Shown here in pieces: positions 1-7,927 of a DNA stretch of 31,104 bases. Made by a program: the position numbers and the translations under genes. Numbering within the stretch: the stretch's first letter is position 1; each line of letters opens with the position of its first letter. The DNA is from Thermoplasmatota archaeon (GTDB lineage Archaea; Thermoplasmatota; Thermoplasmata; GCA-020350865; JAUVCJ01): contig JAUVCJ010000003.1 in assembly GCA_030595765.1 (NCBI GenBank), positions 1-31,104 on the forward strand. Direction: 5' to 3'. Under the pieces are notes generated by a model that did not search any database, was not told the DNA's origin, and worked only from the letters and a program-made list of their open reading frames with translations.

Positions 1-584
1 GAGATGGCGACAAAGGCATCGGAGTTAATCCTGTCCAATTTATTCCTGAAATATATGTCATGGGAGTTGATGACTGTCCATTCCGGCTCGAACACCTCCA
101 GCTCCTCGTCGGTAGGAGGTATGAAAAGCGTTTTGGCAAACAGAGACATCCAGGCGGCCCCTGTCACAAAACGGAATGGGATCCTGTAACCAGGCATGGC
201 TCCTGCGAAGCTGTCGCGAACCCATAGTTCTCTCTGCTGCATGTAAGCCAGGGTCATCTCGAACAGGTGGTCGAAGGTCTCTTCCTCCATTGGGTGATTG
301 ACATCACCAAAGAATATTTCCTTGCCAGGTCGTGTAGTAATTTCGCTTTTGACAATGAACTTATCCATTGGGCTCCTACCACGCCGAATCGGCCTCCCTT
401 CCATGGATGGCTCATCTCTTATCCGCAAAGCCCCATTTGCAGCGATCTTAGCCCTGCATACCCCTTGAGCAATTGCCTGTTCCACTAGCTTGACATTGGC
501 ACGCTGGTAATGAACCTTTTTCCAATTAACAAAACCCTTTTCCCGTAGCCATGCTTCCGCACGGTTCCCAAGTGCTGTTTCCAT
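1..584 (-). CDS. pckA: Phosphoenolpyruvate carboxykinase (ATP), N-terminal part, cut by window edge
   Basis: About 194 residues are visible from an ATG at 584-582 running off the left edge. The protein would convert oxaloacetate and ATP to phosphoenolpyruvate, CO2 and ADP in the cytoplasm (gluconeogenesis). Recognition rests on the N-terminal domain pattern of ATP-type PEPCK: GRSPMDKFIV (GRSPKDKYIV in the E. coli enzyme), then GDVNHP, ELWVRDSFAGA, a YRIPFRFVT segment, the LFIPPTDEEL motif (MFIRPSDEEL in E. coli) and a final INSDAFVAI. The nucleotide-binding kinase half lies outside the window, so catalytic residues cannot be checked. The start is supported by a GGTGA Shine-Dalgarno-like run about 8 bases upstream and a TATA-like box further upstream. 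It is divergent from the giant surface-protein gene. Family assignment is firm; activity is inferred. Confidence 0.9.
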   Translation of the reverse strand, partial: METALGNRAEAWLREKGFVNWKKVHYQRANVKLVEQAIAQGVCRAKIAANGALRIRDEPSMEGRPIRRGRSPMDKFIVKSEITTRPGKEIFFGDVNHPMEEETFDHLFEMTLAYMQQRELWVRDSFAGAMPGYRIPFRFVTGAAWMSLFAKTLFIPPTDEELEVFEPEWTVINSHDIYFRNKLDRINSDAFVAI

Positions 585-590
585 GGATCA

Positions 591-641
591 TTCACCCCAA
601 AATAGATGCAGATTCCAAATCAACAATCCACTATAATTGTG
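591..641 (-). promoter_or_regulatory. Probable pckA promoter and ribosome binding site
   Basis: Read on the minus strand, an archaeal TATA-like box (CAATTATAG, 639-631) lies about 50 bases upstream of the pckA ATG. This places transcription start near 605-610 and leaves a leader of about 25 bases with a GGGGTGA ribosome binding site. Inference from spacing only. Confidence 0.45.
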
Positions 642-763
642 TTGCGGGGGTTGCCGCTGTTAGTTCCTAAAAATTCAACTCCGCATCTGTGTAATTCTCG
701 TTTTCAACTCAATATACGTAATATTGGACTGCATGAGGCACTAAACATCGCCGACTACCGACA

Positions 764-806
764 TTTAATATATCTCAATCCACATTCATCATTCTCTGTG
801 GAGGGG
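764..806 (+). promoter_or_regulatory. Probable promoter and Shine-Dalgarno of the giant surface-protein gene
   Basis: TTTAATATAT at 764-773 fits an archaeal TATA box, which would put the transcript start near 795. A strong purine run (GGAGGGG, 800-806) sits 5 bases ahead of the TTG at 812 and decides that start. The rest of the 585-811 gap holds nothing else I can recognise. Confidence 0.5.
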
Positions 807-811
807 TTGAA

Positions 812-3800
812 TTGAGAAAAATTCTAGCAATAATCGGTGTCTTAATGATGGTTTTTTCATCCTTTGGTGCTGTTCTAGCACATCAGGAGGATTGGTTTGA
901 AAACGTTGTAGAGCATAAAGTGTTTTCAGCAACAGACTCGACCAATAACATCCATCTCGTATGGGAAAGTGATCCAGAAGGTGTGTATGAGGTATCATAC
1001 TCTAATGACAACCCTAACGGGGGCTTGGATTTCGAGTTGGAAAGCCTAGTCATCGAATTGAATAGCCATCTTAGATATTTTGAACCTCAAGGATATCTGA
1101 CAATGGTTGATCTGGCTATTGATAGAATTCAAAGAGCTAGAGATTATTTGAATTCTGGAGACGTAGATAAAGCTCTAGATTACTTCGAAAAGGCCGAGAA
1201 CAGGTTGGAATCAGCCATACATCTCAACCCGGATTGTGATCTGCTTGAAGATATGAAATGGCTAGCTGGAATTACGGCACGTGTCGTCGAACCTCATCTT
1301 GCTCATATGGAAATTCAAAATGGAATATCATCCTCTATTGTTCAGGAAGCGTGGCACTGGTACAATCAAGGTGTAGCTGAAATATCTGAAGAAAAATTTA
1401 TTGATGCAATTCGAAGTTACGAGGAAGCCTACAAGGTTTATCAGAAAAATTCAAAACCTAACCTGATGCAATTCAAGAGCGCCTTGCGATTATCTGAACC
1501 ATTAGCGGATTCACGAGGGCCAGAATTATTGATACAAGAACCATGGGAGAATTGGGAACCAATCAACGCAGCCTGGGTCGAAATATTCGAAAATGACCAA
1601 TACGCGGTTCGCTATGCTAGGAGCCTTGACAATACAATTGGTGAAAAGTGGATTGGTATTGACACAACCGCTCTTACAGATGCCGACACAGGCTATGGTG
1701 TGAACCTTGATTCTATTCTTGATTTTTTGAGTTATTACTCATTTGAATTCCTGGATGGGAAATGTTTAGCTCTTGATGATGACAATGGATTGCCATATAT
1801 TCAAAATAAAAACCCAGGGGGTATATACTATTATCCATGCCGCTACCTCGATATGCCAGATTTCAATATCAAGCCAGTAAGCATTGATTTTTTCCGAAGC
1901 GGTATTTCAGTACCCTTCGATGCAGGTCTTGATTCATGGGGCATGTCCATCAAGGTAACTGTTCGAAATGAAGGAATCGGGACAGTAACTGGTGTACCCA
2001 TGAAGGTGTTCGTTGATGATGTTTATCAGACAACAGTGACTATTCCTTACATTCCTGAAAATGGAGAATACACTACCACTGCCATCCAGCTCCCATCATT
2101 GGCCTTAGGTCAACACGCTGTCAAGGTTCAGGTTGACCCAAATAATGATTTCTTAGAATTCAATGAGATGGATAACATTAGAATACGCCCTCTAAGAAAG
2201 CTAATCCCATGGGACGATGAGGATGACGACGGGATACATAATGGAGAAGAGGCCGTTTCTGGAAACGATGGCTATGTAACAAATCCATTGAGTTCTGATA
2301 CAGATAACGATGAACTTTCAGATCCTGATGAAATTAATAGTTATTCCACAAACCCAACTAAGCTTGACACCGACGGTGATGAGCTAAGTGATGGCTTCGA
2401 AGTATTGACAGGCTGGGCAATCACAGTCAATGGGGTTACAAGCACTGTGTACTCTGATCCATTAGCTATTGATGCAGACGGGGACACCCTGACTGATTCC
2501 TATGAAATGTTTCGCGGTACAAGTCCAAATTTAGTAGATACAGATGGTGATACACGCAACGATGATAGGGAAATAAAGGGATGGTCAATCACTGTGAATG
2601 GCCGTACTCGATTTGTATCATCACTGCCGACAAACACAAACTCAGATACAGATAGCCTGAACGATTTACAGGAATACACAAGCCACACAGACCCGATGGA
2701 CAAAGACACCGATGGCGATTTTTTAAATGATGATAATGAGATTAATACACATCGAACAAACCCCAATGAAAAGGACACTGATGGCGATCAGCTAAATGAT
2801 AACAATGAGCTTATAGAAGGCACATTCCCTACGCTGTCAAATTTTGATGATGATGGTGATGGGGTGAGTGATGAAGACCCAATAAACGGTCTTGATGATG
2901 ATGGTGATGGCTTAATTGATGAGGATGCTGACGGCAGGGATTCAGATGGCGATGGCTTGCTTGATGGTGTTGAACTGAACGTGCTTGGCACCTGGGATAA
3001 ATACACATTCGAGTTCCATGACTTCGAGGATGAAGGCCAGTTGAGAGGATTTGAGGATTTAATCCCTAATACAAGACTTGGAGGGGAGAAAACTTCCTAC
3101 ATCCGTATTCCCACCAGCACTTTCAATGGAGAAATCTATGGCATTCCATATGTGACATCAGCGACGTTCTCGGATGTATTAGGAGCAGATTCAACATTTG
3201 ACCCCATTTATTTCTATACTGATCAGGTGGATTTATATGGCATAGAATATACAAACACCGCCGACTTCGATATCATATCTGACAATACTCTTGGGTTCCA
3301 TCTAGTGAATCCAGTATTCAAATGGCAATCAGGTGAGAAGGATATGTCCCTGTTATATTCTTATTACTGGGATGAGGATTATTATTGGGATGGCCATGAT
3401 GGTAGGAATTTCGATGAGAATGATATCATCTATTCCGCACCATCTGGAAAAATGATTGAAAAACCCTCAATTACTCAAACCCCCGAAGGCAATTTGCATG
3501 TGGTGTGGAGCGAAAACACAATGAATTATCATTCCACCCCGTATAAAGTAGTCTCCTCGATTCTAAAGTACTCAACTCGTATCGGCAATACCTGGAGCAC
3601 CCCTATAAACATATATGATGGGGGCTCCATCAGAAATCCATCAATTGCTATACAGGGCGATGGTACAATCACAATCTGCTGGGAAGAGCAATTTGGAAGT
3701 GTTGGTGAAGACGGAGAATACGACTATTATGTGCTGACAAAGAGGAAAGAAGAAGGTTCTGTTTGGTCTACAAATGAATTCCACACCCCTAATCCGTCCA

Positions 3801-6800
3801 GGCATTCAGCAATAATTGCCACAGATGATGAAACATATATTGTTTGGGAAGATGAGAACCCAACTAATGGGAATATTGTACTCAAATATTCATGGTATTC
3901 GGCTAATAGCCAGGCCATATCAATAACCATATCAACTCAAAATAAGGATGCATCATTAAGCCCTGATTCTTTAGATGTCGATTCTTCTGGAAGCGTTCAT
4001 TTGGTTTCTTTTCAAGCAGAACCGCTGAGCATTGATTTATATAAATATATTCTGGATGGCATGAGCTACACCGCCAAACTAGAATGGACTGGCTCTATTG
4101 ATGAACAAACACCACCAGAGATCGAAATTGACTCCAATGATGACATCTCAATATGCTGGAATTCTGGCTATATCGGGCCCTATTCATGGATTGGGGAGAG
4201 TGTGCATGTAGGACGATGTGGTTCTAATGGAATACTGGAGGTTGACCCTGTTGGCAATATCATCTCATTCTCTGCAGGGACAGGCAAGGATTTATCCCGC
4301 CCAAAGAATCCCACGATAGATGTTGGTGATGATGGGGTTTATGAGTTTGAATTCCAGAATGGTTTTCTTGATGATGATATTATTGGCTTTTGGGATTTCG
4401 AGGCCGCGCTAAATAAGTACATTATCACCAATGGAATTCCTCTTGACCAATCCTACATTGATGTCCCGATTGTATACACAGCTGAAACCGGTGGAGCTGG
4501 GATAGGACTCTACCGACCCGTGATCATTACTTCAACTCTAGTATTGGATCCAAGAAACCCTGATACCGATGGCGATGGTTACAATGATGGCGATGAATTG
4601 GCGACTCACTATCTGAATCCTGAACTGAGCGATACTGACGGTGACGGAATCGATGATGATGCTGAGGGAGGTTACAGCACCAATCCGTTGTTCAAGGATA
4701 CTGACAGAGATTTCTTCCCTGATGGGTCCGAGAGAGACTACTGGGATGCTGAAGGTATAGGTTGGAATTCAGGAGGAGTAAACAAACTACTTGATCCTGA
4801 TTATGACGGTGATTGGCTTCCTGATGGTTTTGAATACTACGGATGGGAGACATACATCAACAGAGTCTTGACGACAGTAACAAGCGACCCAAAGATTGAC
4901 AATTCAGATAGCGATTCTCTTTTGGATTATGATGAGTACTTACATGGTACAAACCCAGAAAACCAAGATACTGATGGTGATAGTATGGGAAATACCAATC
5001 CATATGAACCAAATCTGATGGATGACGTCGAATTATCCATATTTGGAACAAACCCCAGTGATAGTGATTCAGACTACGACACAATAAATGATTGGGATGA
5101 GATTTTTGTATATTTTACATTGCCAACAAGCGATGATACCGATGGCGATTCCCTTACGGATGATTTTGAATTATTTATTGGAAAGGAAATTGAAATCAAT
5201 GGTATCAGCACCCGTGTATATTCAGATCCAAACTCTGACGATGGTGATGGTGACGAACTCAAGGATATGGAGGAATACTATATTTATAATACGAATCCAT
5301 CAGATGCCGATACAGATGGTGATTATCTCAGTGATTATTTCGAACTAAGAGTTGGTTGGATCGTAAGATTAAATCTAGACACGGAAACAGACTATCGTGT
5401 CTATTCATCACCAATAAAAGATGATACAGAAGGAGATAATCTAAATGATTGGGATGAACATTATTGGGCTTCAGATCCAAATTGTACAGATACAGATAAG
5501 GACTGGCTAGATGATTATGATGAAATATATGGCTGGGCCCCCATTTACATAGATGGAGTGCTAACCTCCTTGATATCTAATCCAACAAGAATTCATTCCG
5601 ATGGTGATGGTTTAACGGATAATTATGAGTGGCAATACGGAACCAATCCTAAATGTTTTGACACCGATAAAGATGGTTTGGATGATTCGGAGGAACGCAC
5701 TACTAGTACAATAGCCACTGTTAGTGATACGGATGGTGATGGTCTCAAAGATGGGGAAGAGGTAAATACCTATTTTACCAGACCAAATAACCCAGATACA
5801 GATTATGACACTCTGAATGATTGGGATGAAATAAATATCTACGGAACTGATCCATTATGGGATGATACAGATTTAGATACATTATCTGATGATTATGAAT
5901 TATTCTTAGGAACCAATCCCAAAGAGATTGACTCCGATTCTGATGGGCTTGCTGATGGAGATGAAATAAATATTTACGGAACTGATCCAACTAAATCTGA
6001 TACTGATGGGGATGGAGTTATGGATTATATGGATCCTGACCCCCTACTTGATGATGTAGCTCCAGTTCCTGAAAAAATTTCTTCCTCAGATTTCCGATAT
6101 TCTTTCAATATCGTTATTGCCGATTTATCATCAATATCTTTCATTCCAATTCAGGCGGGAATATACAATCAATTAATAATAGGACCTTCAGAGTTCACTT
6201 TGACCTCAACATATTTAGGCGGAAATGAATACCATATAGCTCTTGTCTTTTCAAATGATTACTATCATTTATATGTTACAAGATATCTTATTGAAGTAAA
6301 AGATAGTTATGGAAATAAAGTTGAGATTGACATTATGCTTGAGAAAGAAAATCCAAATGATGACAATAGCCTAAGCAAGCCCACTGCGGGAAATATAGAT
6401 TTTGTGTTTGTAATTATTGGGGCATATGGATATCAATCAGCGACAACATTGACTATTCTTTTACCAACAGCTGCAATAGCCACAGTTGCAATATTTGCAA
6501 TTTTAGTATTTCTTTGGATTGGAACTGCTGAGGTTACTCCACCACCCGAAAGTACTGAAGAAGCCCAAACGATTGATTTTGTTGGTGGTGCGGAATCGGC
6601 CCTAGCAGTATTTAATGGAGTATCTGGAAATATCTACCTTCTTGAAGGATATCATCTTGATGGGAGGGGTCATGGATGGGAACATATTATCGCTATTTAT
6701 AATTGGGTTACTATTGACTTCTTGAAGACAATTGTTGAAACAGGGACACCAGTAACCGAAGGAGATTATATCAATTATGAACTAACTCTAATTGAGGATG

Positions 6801-7198
6801 GCTATGAGGTAGTGTATCGGGTTATTACCTCAAATGACCAAGTAATTACCATGCAAAGGATTTTCATTATTGAAGACCTGTGGGGGATTGAGCTCGAATT
6901 ACCTGAAAAAACACGGACTCATCTCCGAATAGATCATCCTGATGATTTTGGCGGTATGACCGATGCAGAAATAAGAGATCTTATTGATGAAATGGTAAAT
7001 GATCCAGATTATAAATGGAAACAAGGAGATAAAATAACCTATGTTTGGATTGATGAAGATGGCAATTGGTGGATAGTTATCGAAAGATATGGGATAATTG
7101 TTACCAGTTACATGATTGATAATGTAAAACATCCTGAAGATTGGGATAAAGAAGATTATTTAGATGTGTATAATGGGAGAAAAGTATGGGAGAAGTAG
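812..7198 (+). CDS. Giant secreted CARDB/TSP3-repeat protein with membrane segment and toxin-like C-terminus
   Basis: 2128 residues, TTG start backed by GGAGGGG. Residues 1-24 form a signal peptide ending LAHQ. Residues 60-230 are helical and TPR-like. About 354-455 is a CARDB beta-sandwich (conserved end FLEFNEMDN). About 468-727 and 1249-1747 hold roughly 11 and 19 TSP3-like calcium loops of the type DTDGDxLxDxxE, often preceded by TNP. About 728-1245 is beta-rich with sialidase-like HVVW/ICWE strands. A hydrophobic stretch at about 1878-1902 is the only strong membrane segment after the signal. The last 200 residues carry GHGWEHI (H1954, H1958) and two helix-plus-strand modules ending in conserved threonines (T2013, T2098). 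The order (export signal, long calcium-binding stalk, membrane segment, small C-terminal cap, overlapping small gene) is that of polymorphic toxins. An ordinary adhesin with a cytoplasmic tail is the alternative. The 3' third is visibly AT-richer than the tRNA synthetase genes. Confidence 0.85.
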   Translation: MRKILAIIGVLMMVFSSFGAVLAHQEDWFENVVEHKVFSATDSTNNIHLVWESDPEGVYEVSYSNDNPNGGLDFELESLVIELNSHLRYFEPQGYLTMVDLAIDRIQRARDYLNSGDVDKALDYFEKAENRLESAIHLNPDCDLLEDMKWLAGITARVVEPHLAHMEIQNGISSSIVQEAWHWYNQGVAEISEEKFIDAIRSYEEAYKVYQKNSKPNLMQFKSALRLSEPLADSRGPELLIQEPWENWEPINAAWVEIFENDQYAVRYARSLDNTIGEKWIGIDTTALTDADTGYGVNLDSILDFLSYYSFEFLDGKCLALDDDNGLPYIQNKNPGGIYYYPCRYLDMPDFNIKPVSIDFFRSGISVPFDAGLDSWGMSIKVTVRNEGIGTVTGVPMKVFVDDVYQTTVTIPYIPENGEYTTTAIQLPSLALGQHAVKVQVDPNNDFLEFNEMDNIRIRPLRKLIPWDDEDDDGIHNGEEAVSGNDGYVTNPLSSDTDNDELSDPDEINSYSTNPTKLDTDGDELSDGFEVLTGWAITVNGVTSTVYSDPLAIDADGDTLTDSYEMFRGTSPNLVDTDGDTRNDDREIKGWSITVNGRTRFVSSLPTNTNSDTDSLNDLQEYTSHTDPMDKDTDGDFLNDDNEINTHRTNPNEKDTDGDQLNDNNELIEGTFPTLSNFDDDGDGVSDEDPINGLDDDGDGLIDEDADGRDSDGDGLLDGVELNVLGTWDKYTFEFHDFEDEGQLRGFEDLIPNTRLGGEKTSYIRIPTSTFNGEIYGIPYVTSATFSDVLGADSTFDPIYFYTDQVDLYGIEYTNTADFDIISDNTLGFHLVNPVFKWQSGEKDMSLLYSYYWDEDYYWDGHDGRNFDENDIIYSAPSGKMIEKPSITQTPEGNLHVVWSENTMNYHSTPYKVVSSILKYSTRIGNTWSTPINIYDGGSIRNPSIAIQGDGTITICWEEQFGSVGEDGEYDYYVLTKRKEEGSVWSTNEFHTPNPSRHSAIIATDDETYIVWEDENPTNGNIVLKYSWYSANSQAISITISTQNKDASLSPDSLDVDSSGSVHLVSFQAEPLSIDLYKYILDGMSYTAKLEWTGSIDEQTPPEIEIDSNDDISICWNSGYIGPYSWIGESVHVGRCGSNGILEVDPVGNIISFSAGTGKDLSRPKNPTIDVGDDGVYEFEFQNGFLDDDIIGFWDFEAALNKYIITNGIPLDQSYIDVPIVYTAETGGAGIGLYRPVIITSTLVLDPRNPDTDGDGYNDGDELATHYLNPELSDTDGDGIDDDAEGGYSTNPLFKDTDRDFFPDGSERDYWDAEGIGWNSGGVNKLLDPDYDGDWLPDGFEYYGWETYINRVLTTVTSDPKIDNSDSDSLLDYDEYLHGTNPENQDTDGDSMGNTNPYEPNLMDDVELSIFGTNPSDSDSDYDTINDWDEIFVYFTLPTSDDTDGDSLTDDFELFIGKEIEINGISTRVYSDPNSDDGDGDELKDMEEYYIYNTNPSDADTDGDYLSDYFELRVGWIVRLNLDTETDYRVYSSPIKDDTEGDNLNDWDEHYWASDPNCTDTDKDWLDDYDEIYGWAPIYIDGVLTSLISNPTRIHSDGDGLTDNYEWQYGTNPKCFDTDKDGLDDSEERTTSTIATVSDTDGDGLKDGEEVNTYFTRPNNPDTDYDTLNDWDEINIYGTDPLWDDTDLDTLSDDYELFLGTNPKEIDSDSDGLADGDEINIYGTDPTKSDTDGDGVMDYMDPDPLLDDVAPVPEKISSSDFRYSFNIVIADLSSISFIPIQAGIYNQLIIGPSEFTLTSTYLGGNEYHIALVFSNDYYHLYVTRYLIEVKDSYGNKVEIDIMLEKENPNDDNSLSKPTAGNIDFVFVIIGAYGYQSATTLTILLPTAAIATVAIFAILVFLWIGTAEVTPPPESTEEAQTIDFVGGAESALAVFNGVSGNIYLLEGYHLDGRGHGWEHIIAIYNWVTIDFLKTIVETGTPVTEGDYINYELTLIEDGYEVVYRVITSNDQVITMQRIFIIEDLWGIELELPEKTRTHLRIDHPDDFGGMTDAEIRDLIDEMVNDPDYKWKQGDKITYVWIDEDGNWWIVIERYGIIVTSYMIDNVKHPEDWDKEDYLDVYNGRKVWEK
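2215..2990 (+). repeat. First TSP3-like calcium-binding repeat block (about 11 units)
   Basis: The coding repeat covers residues about 468-727 of the giant protein. Units read D-x-D-x-D-x-L-x-D-x-x-E, for example DTDGDELSDGFE. Several are spaced by short inserts that themselves repeat, such as GWAITVNG and GWSITVNG. The last three units (DDDGDG, DDDGDG, DSDGDG) are packed closest. The acidic triads fit calcium coordination as in thrombospondin type 3 repeats, which would make the stalk rigid when calcium is bound. Confidence 0.85.
4555..6045 (+). repeat. Second TSP3-like calcium-binding repeat block (about 19 units)
   Basis: Residues about 1249-1747 of the giant protein hold some 19 degenerate units of D-x-D-x-D-x-x-x-D-x-x-E, many preceded by TNP. 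Larger inserts such as GWETYING-like segments recur every third or fourth unit, as in block one, which suggests both blocks grew from the same multi-unit cassette. A near-identical pair of units (INIYGTDP) occurs at about 5840 and 5970, a sign of recent duplication. Confidence 0.85.
6584..7195 (+). other. C-terminal toxin-like cap: two candidate BECR-type nuclease modules
   Basis: This is residues about 1925-2128 of the giant protein, after the membrane segment. Module 1 has GHGWEHI (H1954, H1958), a helix (TIDFLKTIVETG), then strands with EDGYEVVYRV and QVITMQ (T2013). Module 2 has THLRIDH (H2037), a helix (AEIRDLIDEMV), then strands with DEDGNWWIVI and IIVTSYMI (T2098). A helix with a GHG-x-x-HI motif, a second helix, a beta meander around a dG turn and a terminal strand with a Thr is the layout of BECR-fold ribonuclease toxins (Barnase-EndoU-ColicinE5-RelE), notably the PBECR group. 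The match is by eye on short motifs, and a non-enzymatic cap remains possible. Confidence 0.4.
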
Positions 7199-7725
7199 AA
7201 TTCATGGGAGGAGTAATCATCAGAAAAAAAATGCAGATTGGCATATACGATATTCAATTCTTGTCAAGTTGGAAAGAAGTAGGAGTTACACCAGATTTAG
7301 TGTATATATCTTTGGACTTTTTAGATTACACAGGAAATAATGTAAGCTTTGTCACAGGAACCAGTGTTTATGATCTTTTTGGACTTCTTAAAGATTTAAA
7401 TGCAAAAGGGTTCTGTGATACAATATTGGGCCCCCCGAGTAAAGGGAGTAAACACTGCAGCATTATGGCCAGTTTGAATAAAAGAAACCGTGCTAAGCTT
7501 ATTTTCCTCCTACCATTGCCCTCCTCAACGTATTATTGGTTGTTTATACAATTTGAGGATTTGGTCGAAGCGGTGGGTTCTTTCGTTAATGAATTGATTG
7601 CTAAAACAGATGAGTTGACAACAAACCCTGATGAGAATGACATTAAGGACAGGGCAAAGTTTCTAGAGGATTGGCAGAAGACCCTTGAAACAGTAAAAAG
7701 CACTATCGGTCAGGCTGTAAATTAA
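7186..7725 (+). CDS. Unknown 179-residue protein overlapping the toxin-like gene; candidate immunity protein
   Basis: I do not recognise the family. The ATG at 7186 lies 13 bases inside the end of the upstream gene, so the two are surely co-transcribed and probably translationally coupled. A GGGAG run about 7 bases ahead supports this start; ATGs at 7204 and 7231 are in-frame alternatives. No signal peptide or clear membrane segment is seen, although residues about 95-125 are hydrophobic (LIFLLPLP, YYWLFIQF). The C-terminal third is an amphipathic, charged helix, possibly coiled coil. The composition is AT-rich like the 3' end of its neighbour. A small soluble protein overlapping the end of a modular secreted protein with a nuclease-like cap is what an immunity gene would look like. 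That role is inferred from position only. Confidence 0.65.
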   Translation: MGEVEFMGGVIIRKKMQIGIYDIQFLSSWKEVGVTPDLVYISLDFLDYTGNNVSFVTGTSVYDLFGLLKDLNAKGFCDTILGPPSKGSKHCSIMASLNKRNRAKLIFLLPLPSSTYYWLFIQFEDLVEAVGSFVNELIAKTDELTTNPDENDIKDRAKFLEDWQKTLETVKSTIGQAVN

Positions 7726-7927
7726 TCATTAGGAACCATCTTATTTACAGACACTCCAATAAGCGAGTGAGCGCGCCCAAGTAAAGCCTTCCAACAACCA
7801 GGAAGAACAATTATTGACCTCTGTTTTTTGAAACACGGCTTTCTGATGCCTCACCGGGTTCAGGTTAAAAGCAGAAGCTAAACCCCACCGTCAACCTTTA
7901 TAAACTGCGCCTCCCATTTTGCGCTTC
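7726..7927 (+). promoter_or_regulatory. Intergenic region with terminator-like T run and leaderless ValRS promoter
   Basis: A T-run (TTTTTT, about 7823-7828) could end the upstream transcript. CTTTATAAAC at 7897-7905 is a near-ideal archaeal TATA box, and its centre is about 27 bases ahead of the ATG at 7928. Transcription should therefore begin within a few bases of that codon, so the mRNA would be leaderless. No Shine-Dalgarno run is present. Nothing else is recognised here. Confidence 0.6.

Noticed and set aside
606..815. A 69-codon open frame between pckA and the giant gene.
   Set aside because: It covers both promoters, has no ribosome binding site and no recognisable features.
2500..3006. 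Serine-rich open frames on the minus strand across the TSP3 blocks.
   Set aside because: They are antisense shadows of the Asp-rich repeats (GAT/GAC read as ATC/GTC and shifted to TCN).
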